Below, one piece after another: positions 16,532-23,805 of a DNA stretch of 25,218 bases. Both the position numbers and the translations under genes were made by a program. This DNA comes from CAZYIW01 sp964647705 (GTDB taxonomy: Bacteria > Pseudomonadota > Gammaproteobacteria > PS1 > Pseudothioglobaceae). Where the stretch lies: positions 1 to 25,218 of the forward strand of contig CAZYIW010000019.1 in assembly GCA_964647705.1 (NCBI GenBank), in the 5' to 3' direction. The number at the start of each line of letters is the position of its first letter. Positions within the stretch are counted from its first letter, which is position 1. Under the pieces are notes generated by a model that was given only the letters and a program-made list of their open reading frames with translations, was not told the origin of the DNA and did not search any database.

Positions 16532-17688
16532 TGGCTCATCTCCACTATGGCTTGTGCAGCCTTGGTTAAGTCGGATTCAACATGTACGTTAAAGTTTGAC
16601 TCTGATAGCATTTTTAAACCTTGCTTTGCATTAGTGCCTTCAAGTCTGACCACAATGGGGATAGATAAACCCACCTTTTGAATCGCTTGTAGAATGCCTT
16701 CGGCTATGAGATCGCAACGAACAATGCCACCAAAAATATTCACTAAAATACCCTTGACGTTTTGTTCACTCTGGATTAGCTCAAAAGCCTTAGCAACGCG
16801 TTCGGCTGTTGTACCACCACCCACATCTAAAAAATTAGCAGGAGAGCCACCTTGGTGTTCAATCAAATCCATGGTTGCCATGGCAAGACCCGCACCATTA
16901 ACCATGCAAGCAATACTGCCATCAAGAGAGATATAGTTAAGCTGATATTGACTGGCTTCATTCTCTTTGTCGTCTTCTTGTCGGGTATCTCTAAGAGCAA
17001 CAATATCTTCATGACGATACAGCGCATTATCATCAAAATCAATTTTTCCATCGAGTGCAATAAGCTCAGACTCTTTGGTAATAATCAAAGGATTGATTTC
17101 AATCAGTGAGGCATCTTTTTGAGTAAAAATGGAATAAAGCCCCATCAAGGTTTTTTGAAATTGAGTGTTTAGGTCTTCATCTAGGCCTAATTGATTGCCA
17201 ATATCTATACACTCGTTTGCAGTTAATGTGCTAAGTGGGTTAATGCCCAGCTTGATAATTTTTTCCGGTGTCTTCTTGGCAACGGTTTCAATGTCCATAC
17301 CCCCTTCGGTGGAAGCCAGAACAGTTATTTTTTGAGTTTGTCGATCAACCAATAAGCCTAAGTACAATTCGTGTTTGATGTCTTGTCCACCTTCAATCAA
17401 AACTTGATAAATGGGCAGGCCTTTGTCGTGGGTTTGTGGGGTGACTAGGTAAGACCCTAAAAGCTTTTCACAAGCTTTTTCAACTTGATCAATTGAATGG
17501 CAAATAACAACACCGCCGCCTTTACCACGACCACCGGTATGCACTTGTGCTTTTACAACCCAGAGCGATCCACCTATGGTTGCGCAGGCAGATTTGGCTT
17601 CGCCTTTGTCAGAAATCAATACTGATTCAGGCGTTTGGATGCCAAATTGTTTAAACAAACCTTTGGCTTGGTATTCGTGTATGTGCAT
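16528..17688 (-). CDS. sucC: succinate--CoA ligase [ADP-forming] subunit beta
   Basis: Beta subunit of succinyl-CoA synthetase, which binds nucleotide and succinate. The 386 residues follow the family closely: MHIHEYQAKGLFKQFG at the N-terminus, an ATP-grasp domain with AQVHTGGRGKGGGV and LIEINPLIITK, and a C-terminal ligase domain with NFLDVGGGTTAERV and VNIFGGIVRCDLIAEGI. ATG start 52 bp from the divergent efp start, so both promoters must share that short gap. It heads the sucC-sucD-Rossmann operon, which is read toward the ftsH-trx directon. Confidence 0.95.
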   Translation of the reverse strand: MHIHEYQAKGLFKQFGIQTPESVLISDKGEAKSACATIGGSLWVVKAQVHTGGRGKGGGVVICHSIDQVEKACEKLLGSYLVTPQTHDKGLPIYQVLIEGGQDIKHELYLGLLVDRQTQKITVLASTEGGMDIETVAKKTPEKIIKLGINPLSTLTANECIDIGNQLGLDEDLNTQFQKTLMGLYSIFTQKDASLIEINPLIITKESELIALDGKIDFDDNALYRHEDIVALRDTRQEDDKENEASQYQLNYISLDGSIACMVNGAGLAMATMDLIEHQGGSPANFLDVGGGTTAERVAKAFELIQSEQNVKGILVNIFGGIVRCDLIAEGILQAIQKVGLSIPIVVRLEGTNAKQGLKMLSESNFNVHVESDLTKAAQAIVEMSQ

Positions 17689-17740
17689 GAAAAAGTGCGT
17701 AAAATAAGATGCTGAAATTTTACACTTAAACCTTAAAAAA

Positions 17741-18304
17741 ATGGCAAATTACTCAACCGCTCAATTTAAAGCCGGCTTAAAGCTCATGCTGGACGGCAAC
17801 CCGTGTTCAATTATCAGTAATGAGGTACGTAAGCCTGGCAAAGGCCAAGCGTCTAACAAGGTTAAGTTCAAAGATTTGATTACAGGCAAAACGTTGGAAA
17901 AAACTTTTAAATCGGGTGAGTCTCTAGAAGGTGCTGACGTGTTAGAGCTGGATATGCAATATCTCTACAACGATGGCAATGAATGGAATTTTATGGATCC
18001 AGAAACATTTGAGCAATATGCCATTAATGACAGCGCAATGGACGATGTTCGAGGTTATATGGTAGAGCAAGATATGTGTGTTGTTACCCTTTGGGATAAC
18101 AATCCAATCTCAGTTACACCCCCTAATCACGTGATTTTGGAAGTGATAGATACCGACCCTGGGCTCAAGGGAGATACTGCCGGTACAGGCGGTAAACCGG
18201 CAACCATGAACACCGGTATTGTGGTGCAGGTGCCACTGTTTATCAGTATTGGCGAAAAAATTAAAGTGGATACGCGCACTAACGAGTATGCGGGACGCAC
18301 TTAG
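17741..18304 (+). CDS. efp: elongation factor P
   Basis: Ribosomal E-site factor that relieves stalling at polyproline stretches. The 187-residue, three-domain protein has the modification loop RKPGKGQ with K34, the lysine that EpmA beta-lysylates in E. coli-type EF-P. No hexahistidine, arginine-32 (EarP-type) or other variant loop is seen, so the EpmA route fits, and epmA follows directly, overlapping the efp 3' end by 17 bp. The AT-rich leader has no strong Shine-Dalgarno. Confidence 0.97.
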   Translation: MANYSTAQFKAGLKLMLDGNPCSIISNEVRKPGKGQASNKVKFKDLITGKTLEKTFKSGESLEGADVLELDMQYLYNDGNEWNFMDPETFEQYAINDSAMDDVRGYMVEQDMCVVTLWDNNPISVTPPNHVILEVIDTDPGLKGDTAGTGGKPATMNTGIVVQVPLFISIGEKIKVDTRTNEYAGRT

Positions 18305-19175
18305 GCAAAAAAGTGTTTTTTTTGCGCTGATAAGAGAATTTTTTGCAAGCCAAGACGTTGTAGAAGTCCACACATCTAAATTATTGAAAAATCCTACCAC
18401 CGATGTGTATATCGATTCACTCAGTGTTGAGATCAATCGTGGCATCGGTTTGGGTCAAATGCGCTATCTACATAGCTCTCCTGAGCTGGAGATGAAAAAA
18501 CTCATATCCAATGGCAGTGGCGATATTTATCAAATTTGTACAGTTTTTCGCGATAACGAACACGGCGAACAAAATACAAACGAATTTAGTTTGTTGGAAT
18601 TTTATCGTCTAGGCTTTGACATGCATCAGCTAATCGACGATGTTGCCAATTTGTTAAAAAAATTAGGATTTGTAGATCCAATCCGCAAAATTTCTTATGC
18701 ACAGGCATTTTTAGAATTTGCCGAGATTGATATTTTCAATACAGATTTTTTGACACTAAAAGGCATTGCCAAAAAACATCAGTTAAACAGTGATTTTGAT
18801 TGGATTGAAGATTTGCAAATTTTTTTGTTCACCTATTTGATTGAACCAAAGCTAGCGCAAATCCCCATCTGTTTTGTCTATGATTACCCATCTGGGCAAT
18901 CTGCATTAGCCAAGGTTCGTAATGGTGTGGCACATCGTTTTGAGCTTTATATCAACGGGGTAGAAATTGCCAATGGTTATGACGAATTGCAAACACAAAA
19001 CGACTATCAAAATCAATTTGAGCGAGAGATTAAAAAACGTCAATCATTAAAAAAACAAGAAATATCGATAGACAAAGAGTTTCTTAAACAGCTTAAAACT
19101 CCTCTACCTCAATGCTCGGGTGTGGCCATTGGCTTGGATAGAATGCTATCCCAAATTCAGAAAAATGCGTTATGA
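18288..19175 (+). CDS. epmA: EF-P--(R)-beta-lysine ligase (GenX/PoxA)
   Basis: Class II lysyl-tRNA-synthetase-like enzyme that attaches (R)-beta-lysine to K34 of EF-P. The frame is open from 18219, but ATG 18288 is chosen: MRDALRQKSVFFALIREFFASQDVVEVHTSKL aligns with the E. coli EpmA helix ([25 protein letters not shown]), and earlier residues are read out of frame from efp. It is 295 residues, about 30 fewer than E. coli EpmA at the N-terminus. Motif 2 region is FRDNEHGEQNTNEFSLLEFYR and motif 3 is GVAIGLDRML. No anticodon-binding domain is present, as expected. Next gene starts in its stop (ATGA). The aminomutase epmB is not in this window. Confidence 0.94.
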   Translation: MRDALRQKSVFFALIREFFASQDVVEVHTSKLLKNPTTDVYIDSLSVEINRGIGLGQMRYLHSSPELEMKKLISNGSGDIYQICTVFRDNEHGEQNTNEFSLLEFYRLGFDMHQLIDDVANLLKKLGFVDPIRKISYAQAFLEFAEIDIFNTDFLTLKGIAKKHQLNSDFDWIEDLQIFLFTYLIEPKLAQIPICFVYDYPSGQSALAKVRNGVAHRFELYINGVEIANGYDELQTQNDYQNQFEREIKKRQSLKKQEISIDKEFLKQLKTPLPQCSGVAIGLDRMLSQIQKNAL

Positions 19176-20875
19176 TAACGTTTGTAAAAAAAACACGACA
19201 CGTCATGTCTAGATTGGCAATATTGTTTTTACTCTTTAGTATTAATGCTTATGCACTGCAGATTTTAAAACCTGCAGATTCTCATCAAAAGGTTAAGCAA
19301 AGTGCGCAAGAGTCAGTGGTTGTTGAAAGTGAGCAGATTAAAAGCCCACTTCAATTGTTGACGCGATTAAAAAAATCCGCCAAAAGCGGTAATGCGCGCG
19401 ACCAGTTTTCTCTGGCCAATATGTATCATCAGGGTATTGATATTAAACAAGACCTAAAGCTGGCTTTTTATTGGTATCAACAAGTAGCCGACCAAGGCTA
19501 TGCCAACGCACAATATAAAGTGGCGCAAAGTTACCACCACGGTAGTGGGGTTGAAAAAGACCTTGACCAAGCATTGTCTTATTACCAACTCTCAGCGGCA
19601 CAGGATTATGTTGATGCGCAATATGATTTAGCCACCTTGTATGAGCAATCAAAAGAGATTAAAACAGATCTCAAAAAAGCATTTGATTGGTACCAGCGCT
19701 CTGCTGAGCTGGGGCTGGGCAAGGCACAATCAAAATTAGCCAAGTTTTACGAACAAGGCATAGTCACCGAAAAAGACCTTGCGTTGGCGCAACATTGGTA
19801 TGAAAAAGCCGCTGCCCAATACAATCCAGAGGCACAATTTGAATTGGCACAGTTTTTCCATAAAAAAGACAATTTTCTACTGGCGATGAAATTCTACACC
19901 AAAGCAGCCAACCAAGATCATCACAAGGCGCAATATGAACTGGCTTTGTTGACTTTAGAAAAATTACCCAATCCAGAGGATACAAAAAAAGCTTTATCAA
20001 TGTTGTTGAATCTAGCGGTTAAAGATAATCATCCAGCACAATTTGAATTGTTCAAAATCTATACCAAGGGTGAGATCACTGAGAAAGACGACACTTTGGC
20101 ACGCGCATATTTGACGCGCGCAGCCGATGCTGGGCATCTCGAGTCACAGTATCAATTGGCATCATTGTTGCTCGAGAGGCAAAAATTTGACGAGGCCATT
20201 GACTATGTAGACCGAGCAATTGAAAAAGGCTCTATTGAGGCGCAAAGCCTAAAAGATGAAATTCTCTTGCAGATGGAAAAAGCCGATGGACTCAGTAATG
20301 TGGATGATCAAATAACAGCAGATACAACCGATCAGGTGCAAAGTAATGAAGCAGATAAAGTGTTTGAGCAGCAAGAGCCGTCAACACCGATTGTGCAACA
20401 GACAAAACAAACCACTCAAAGCAATACTTCTATCCCTTTACTGGCAGCAGAGTCAACCGATTATATTGCTGGCAATCAACAGGAAAACCAAGCACTGGTT
20501 GAGAACATGCACACCATCATTCCAGATCGTGAAACCATCATGACTTCGCTACAAAAAAATGCAAAGCTTATGGGCAATCTTCAAACCCTATTACTCAGTG
20601 CGCAACGAGGCAACCCAGTGGCACAACATAACCTAAGTACACTTTTTAGTATTGGCGCTTTGGTAAAAAAAGACAATCATAAGGCTTTCATACTGATGCA
20701 ACAGGCCGCTAAAGCAGGTTTAACTCAATCGCAAAATTCACTGGCAATGATGTATATCAACGGTATTGGCACACCTAAAAACTACAAACAGGCTTATTTT
20801 TGGGCCAGTACATCGGCTCGCAAGGGCGACAAAGAAGGTAAGCAAATTTTGCAATATTTAATCCCCAGGCTTTAA
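19172..20875 (+). CDS. secreted Sel1-like (TPR) repeat protein
   Basis: A 567-residue protein with a signal peptide (hydrophobic core RLAILFLLFSINAYA, likely cleavage near residue 28). The ATG at 19172 overlaps the epmA stop; the ATG at 19205 would give a neater signal peptide. Sel1-type repeats run from about 70 to 350, each about 36 residues with the pattern A..LA..Y..G..V..D...A..WY..AA..G...AQ. A Gln/Thr/Asp-rich linker of low complexity spans about 355-430, and two more Sel1 repeats occupy about 485-560. Sel1 proteins act as scaffolds for protein complexes in the periplasm or envelope. Partners here are unknown. Confidence 0.85.
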   Translation: MITFVKKTRHVMSRLAILFLLFSINAYALQILKPADSHQKVKQSAQESVVVESEQIKSPLQLLTRLKKSAKSGNARDQFSLANMYHQGIDIKQDLKLAFYWYQQVADQGYANAQYKVAQSYHHGSGVEKDLDQALSYYQLSAAQDYVDAQYDLATLYEQSKEIKTDLKKAFDWYQRSAELGLGKAQSKLAKFYEQGIVTEKDLALAQHWYEKAAAQYNPEAQFELAQFFHKKDNFLLAMKFYTKAANQDHHKAQYELALLTLEKLPNPEDTKKALSMLLNLAVKDNHPAQFELFKIYTKGEITEKDDTLARAYLTRAADAGHLESQYQLASLLLERQKFDEAIDYVDRAIEKGSIEAQSLKDEILLQMEKADGLSNVDDQITADTTDQVQSNEADKVFEQQEPSTPIVQQTKQTTQSNTSIPLLAAESTDYIAGNQQENQALVENMHTIIPDRETIMTSLQKNAKLMGNLQTLLLSAQRGNPVAQHNLSTLFSIGALVKKDNHKAFILMQQAAKAGLTQSQNSLAMMYINGIGTPKNYKQAYFWASTSARKGDKEGKQILQYLIPRL

Positions 20876-20878
20876 CTT

Positions 20879-21331
20879 TTGGCGCAAAAAAACACATCCA
20901 ATTTTTGGCAAACATTAACATTGTCTGAGATGAATCAGCCCCAGTGGGAATCGTTGTGCGATGGTTGTGGGCGCTGTTGTTTACACAAGATTGAGGATGA
21001 AGATACCAATGAGATATTTTTTACCGACGTTGTCTGCCACTATCTAGATGAAGAAACATGTCGTTGTCCCCATTATGAAAATCGACAAGATTATGTGCCT
21101 ACTTGCCTGAGTATTAAACCTAATTGGGGAGAAAAATTCAAATGGCTGCCAAAGACCTGTGCCTATCGTTTATTATCTGAAGGAAAGGATCTGCCCGATT
21201 GGCACCCCTTAATTAGTGGCGATAAAGATTCGGTACATTGGGCAGGCATATCGGTTAGAGGCCGTACCTATACAGACAACGAGATAGCTGAAAAAGATTT
21301 TTTTGATCATGTGATTGATTGGGTAAAGTAG
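20879..21331 (+). CDS. YcgN-family cysteine cluster protein
   Basis: A 150-residue protein of the YcgN/UPF0260 family, related to the zinc/iron-chelating YkgJ-type fold. It shows C27-DG-C30-GR-C33-C34 near the N-terminus, then CxC and HYE in CRCPHYENRQDYVPTC, and the conserved WLPKTCAYRLLSEGKDLPDWHPL block. The TTG start at 20879 is preferred over ATG 20930, since the preceding FWQTLTLSEM matches E. coli YcgN (FWQSKTLDEM). The biochemical function of the family is not known to me. It is spaced 3 bp from the Sel1 gene and is immediately followed by the next start. Confidence 0.88.
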   Translation: MAQKNTSNFWQTLTLSEMNQPQWESLCDGCGRCCLHKIEDEDTNEIFFTDVVCHYLDEETCRCPHYENRQDYVPTCLSIKPNWGEKFKWLPKTCAYRLLSEGKDLPDWHPLISGDKDSVHWAGISVRGRTYTDNEIAEKDFFDHVIDWVK

Positions 21332-21724
21332 ATGAAAAAGATAATTACACTGATTGGTTTATTACTGAGTGGTTTGGTATTCGCAAACTGGCCTCATCCA
21401 AATATCTCTAAGGCTGTTTTTGCCAAGGATGTGGTAGATAGAACGCCAATTGAGATAATCGCTGAAGCCGATAATTCTTTAGGTAAAATTTACTTCTATA
21501 CCAACATTCGTCATTCGACTGGAGATCGAATTACCCATCGCTGGATATACAACGATAAAGTTAAAGCCGAAATAAGTTTTGACATCAAAGGCGAACGATG
21601 GCGCGTATGGTCATCAAAAAATCTTTGGCACACATGGTTGGGCGACTGGCAGGTTGATGTGGTAAACAGCAATGGCGAAGTATTATTAAGTAGAGTATTT
21701 AAATACAAGAGAAAACATGAATAA
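21332..21724 (+). CDS. DUF2914-domain secreted protein
   Basis: A 130-residue protein with an N-terminal signal peptide (MKKIITLIGLLLSGLVFA, cleavage before N19). The mature part has the DUF2914 pattern: KIYFYTNIRHSTGDRITHRWIYNDK, then FDIKGERWRVWSSKNLWHTWLGDWQVDVVNSNGEVL. It is expected to be a small periplasmic beta-rich domain of unknown function. The ATG directly follows the stop of the YcgN-family gene, and its last 8 bases overlap the argG start. Confidence 0.82.
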   Translation: MKKIITLIGLLLSGLVFANWPHPNISKAVFAKDVVDRTPIEIIAEADNSLGKIYFYTNIRHSTGDRITHRWIYNDKVKAEISFDIKGERWRVWSSKNLWHTWLGDWQVDVVNSNGEVLLSRVFKYKRKHE

Positions 21725-22913
21725 AGTAGTATTGGCCTATTCGGGTGGGCTAGACACCAGTATTATTGCCAAATGGCTAACCCAAACCTACGATTGTGAG
21801 GTAGTGACTTTTACCGCGGATATTGGACAGGGGGAAGAGGTAGAACCCGCACGCGCTAAAGCCGAGGCCATGGGCATTAAACAGATCTATATTGAAGATT
21901 TGCGCGAAGAGTTTGCGCGTGATTTTGTTTTCCCAATGTTTCGTGCCAATGCAATTTACGAAGGTGAATACCTACTAGGCACTTCCATTGCGCGTCCGTT
22001 AATTTCCAAACGCTTGGTTGAAATTGCCAATGAAGTGGGCGCTGACGCCATCTCCCATGGTGCGACTGGCAAAGGTAACGACCAAGTACGTTTTGAGCTT
22101 AATGCTTATGCATTAGATGCCGATATTCAAGTGATAGCACCTTGGCGTGAGTGGGATTTGTCGTCTCGTGAATCATTGATGAATTATGCCGAGCAGCACG
22201 GCATTGAAATTGATTATCAAAAACAAAGCAAAAAATCGCCTTATTCGATGGATGCAAATTTATTGCATATTTCATACGAAGGCGATATTTTAGAAGACCC
22301 ATGGGCCGAGCCAGAAGAGGATATGTGGCGTTGGACAGTATCCCCTGAGAATGCACCCGATAAAGCCGAGTATGTTGAACTGACTTTTGAAAAAGGAGAT
22401 ATTGTGGCCATCAATGGCGAGAAAATGACGCCTGCACAAGTCATGCAAGATTTGAATAAGCGCGCTGGCGCACACGGTATTGGTCGTGATGATATTGTTG
22501 AGAATCGTTTTGTTGGTATGAAATCTCGCGGTTGCTATGAAACACCTGCAGGTACAGTAATGTTAAAAGCCCATCGTGCGATGGAGTCTTTAACGCTCGA
22601 TCGTGAAGCTGCCCATCTTAAAGATGAGCTGATGCCTAAGTATGCCGAGATGATTTACAACGGATTTTGGTTTGCACCAGAGCGTGAAATGCTCCAAGCC
22701 GCAATTGATCAAACCCAAGAAGTGGTCAGTGGCACTGTGCGTGTTAAGCTTTATAAAGGTAATGTGATTGTGGTGGGTCGTGCGTCGGATAATTCACTAT
22801 TTAGTGAAAAGATCGCCACTTTTGAAGATGATGAAGGTGCTTATGATCAAAAAGATGCAGCAGGATTTATTAAACTCAATGCGCTGCGTTTACGTCTAAA
22901 AGCGTTAAAATAA
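21717..22913 (+). CDS. argG: argininosuccinate synthase
   Basis: Arginine synthesis: joins citrulline and aspartate with ATP to form argininosuccinate. The 398-residue protein starts MNKVVLAYSGGLDTSI, with the ATP-pyrophosphatase P-loop SGGLDTS at 9-15. Conserved family segments include SHGATGKGNDQVRFEL, KKSPYSMDANLLHISYEG and VGMKSRGCYETPAGTVM. Length and motifs are those of the common bacterial ArgG. It overlaps the DUF2914 gene and is followed after 4 bp by the VOC gene. No ARG box was identified in the upstream coding overlap. Confidence 0.98.
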   Translation: MNKVVLAYSGGLDTSIIAKWLTQTYDCEVVTFTADIGQGEEVEPARAKAEAMGIKQIYIEDLREEFARDFVFPMFRANAIYEGEYLLGTSIARPLISKRLVEIANEVGADAISHGATGKGNDQVRFELNAYALDADIQVIAPWREWDLSSRESLMNYAEQHGIEIDYQKQSKKSPYSMDANLLHISYEGDILEDPWAEPEEDMWRWTVSPENAPDKAEYVELTFEKGDIVAINGEKMTPAQVMQDLNKRAGAHGIGRDDIVENRFVGMKSRGCYETPAGTVMLKAHRAMESLTLDREAAHLKDELMPKYAEMIYNGFWFAPEREMLQAAIDQTQEVVSGTVRVKLYKGNVIVVGRASDNSLFSEKIATFEDDEGAYDQKDAAGFIKLNALRLRLKALK

Positions 22914-22917
22914 AATC

Positions 22918-23379
22918 ATGAAAAGAATGCACATCCATATTTCAGTAAACGATTTGGATAAAAATATTCATTTTTACTCAACTTTATTTGGTTGTGAGCC
23001 GACTGTGCAACATGCCGACTATGCCAAATGGAGGCTTGATGATCCAATGGTTAATTTTGCCATCTCTGACAAGGGCCGTAAAAATGGCCTAAACCACCTA
23101 GGCTTTGAGTTGGACTCTGATGTTGAATTGCAAGAAGTATCCAAACGTATTGATGAGAATGACTTGTCTAAGCTTGAAGAAAAGGGTGCCAATTGTTGTT
23201 ATGCCAAATCAGACAAGTATTGGACGCTGGATCCGCAAGGCATTCCTTGGGAGAATTTTCATACGCTTGGCGACATTCCGGTTTATGGTGAAAATTCCAG
23301 TAAAGACGTTGAAGAGGCGATGGGTTGCTGCTCAGGTGGCGATAGCGATATCGAAAAAGCGCAGTCACAGTGCTGTTAA
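22918..23379 (+). CDS. VOC-family dioxygenase of the ArsI/CadI type
   Basis: A 153-residue vicinal-oxygen-chelate protein closely resembling ArsI, the Fe(II) dioxygenase that breaks the C-As bond of trivalent organoarsenicals, and CadI. Likely metal ligands are H5, H60 (NHLGF) and E112 (PWENF). The substrate-binding vicinal cysteines are C93-C94 in NCCYAKSDKYW, and the DPQGIPWENF signature is present. A C-terminal tail adds two Cys pairs (137-138 and 152-153), which could pass on or hold thiophilic metal(loid). It follows argG by 4 bp; no ars genes lie nearby, so the natural substrate is uncertain. Confidence 0.8.
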   Translation: MKRMHIHISVNDLDKNIHFYSTLFGCEPTVQHADYAKWRLDDPMVNFAISDKGRKNGLNHLGFELDSDVELQEVSKRIDENDLSKLEEKGANCCYAKSDKYWTLDPQGIPWENFHTLGDIPVYGENSSKDVEEAMGCCSGGDSDIEKAQSQCC

Positions 23380-23422
23380 GCCTGTATCTTAAAAAAATCC
23401 AATTTTTTTGAAAATACCCGTT

Positions 23423-23450
23423 AAAAATACCATTTAGTGGGTATTTTTTT
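23423..23450 (+). terminator. rho-independent terminator after the argG-VOC operon
   Basis: Stem AAAAATACC (23423-23431), loop ATTTAGTG, and stem GGTATTTTT (23440-23448), continuing into a T run to 23450. A competing longer-range pairing uses AAAATACCC at 23411-23419. It is AT-rich but well formed, and sits 44 bp after the VOC stop. Confidence 0.75.
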
Positions 23451-23544
23451 CTTTATAAAGGCATTTTTTAGTATAAAAGTGGATAAATATTATAAAATTT
23501 AACTCAATTTTGATTATTTTCAATATTTTTTGTTTAAATCCTCT

Positions 23545-23566
23545 GTGAAAATTTGCAAATTTTCAC
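23545..23566. repeat. perfect 22-bp palindrome
   Basis: The half-site GTGAAAATTTG is followed without spacer by its exact reverse complement, giving an uninterrupted 22-bp palindrome. As DNA it could be a dimer-protein site; as RNA it could not fold tightly without opening the centre. No gene overlaps it. Confidence 0.8.
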
Positions 23567-23576
23567 TTTAGGACTT

Positions 23577-23607
23577 GATGCTTTTTCTGATGAGCAGAAA
23601 AAGTATC
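23577..23607. repeat. hairpin, 13-bp stem with 5-nt loop
   Basis: GATGCTTTTTCTG (23577-23589) pairs with CAGAAAAAGTATC (23595-23607) around the loop ATGAG; the only imperfection is one G-T wobble. It follows the 22-bp palindrome by 10 bp. There is no T run after the stem, so it is not an ordinary terminator. Confidence 0.75.
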
Positions 23608-23659
23608 CAAAAAGAGCTCACCCTTAAAAATAATCTCAATTCTTCTAATTTCATTCATT

Positions 23660-23698
23660 GGTTTTTCTAAACTCGCTACGCTCAAACAACGAAAAACC
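23660..23698. repeat. inverted repeat flanking a CTCGCTACGCTC segment
   Basis: GGTTTTTC (23660-23667) is repeated inverted as GAAAAACC (23691-23698) with 23 bp between. The central ACTCGCTACGCTCAAACAAC is more GC-rich than its surroundings. Together with the two preceding palindromes it looks like part of a dispersed intergenic element; copy number cannot be judged from this window. Confidence 0.55.
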
Positions 23699-23757
23699 CG
23701 CCATTCACTTCAATAAGAGTAATTGGATTTATTTTTACAAGGGGATATGGTGCAAAA

Positions 23758-23791
23758 ATAGTGTGTTGAATACTATATTTTATTTAATAGT
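23758..23791. promoter_or_regulatory. possible operator and promoter of the GIY-YIG/MazG unit
   Basis: Three related 7-mers precede the ATG at 23806: ATAGTGT (23758-23764), ATACTAT (23768-23774, inverted orientation, 6 of 7) and ATAGTGT (23785-23791). A TTGAAT hexamer (23764-23769) could be a -35 element, though no -10 is ideally spaced. There is no Shine-Dalgarno before the ATG. AT-rich sequence makes chance matches likely. Confidence 0.25.
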
Positions 23792-23805
23792 GTATATTTA
23801 TTGTT

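Larger units (their letters stand above)
23380..23805. other. gene-less AT-rich stretch with terminator and palindromes
   Basis: This is the only stretch over 300 bp without a convincing gene. It holds the terminator of the argG-VOC operon (23423-23450), an AT-rich spacer to about 23540, three inverted repeats between 23545 and 23698, and the leader of the GIY-YIG gene. An open frame at 23658-23846 is low-complexity, starts with TTG, has no recognisable domain and is judged spurious. Confidence 0.7.

Noticed and set aside
15662..17688. Malate--CoA ligase (MtkAB) instead of SucCD
   Set aside because: The two families are close, but no serine-cycle genes are nearby and both subunits read as standard SucC and SucD.
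17689..17740. Riboswitch or specific operator between sucC and efp
   Set aside because: The 52-bp divergent gap is only AT-rich with weak -10-like hexamers, and no stable fold or convincing dyad is visible.
18219..18287. Longer epmA beginning inside efp at 18219
   Set aside because: The extra residues are efp sequence read in another frame (Cys/Trp-rich), and homology to EpmA begins only after ATG 18288.
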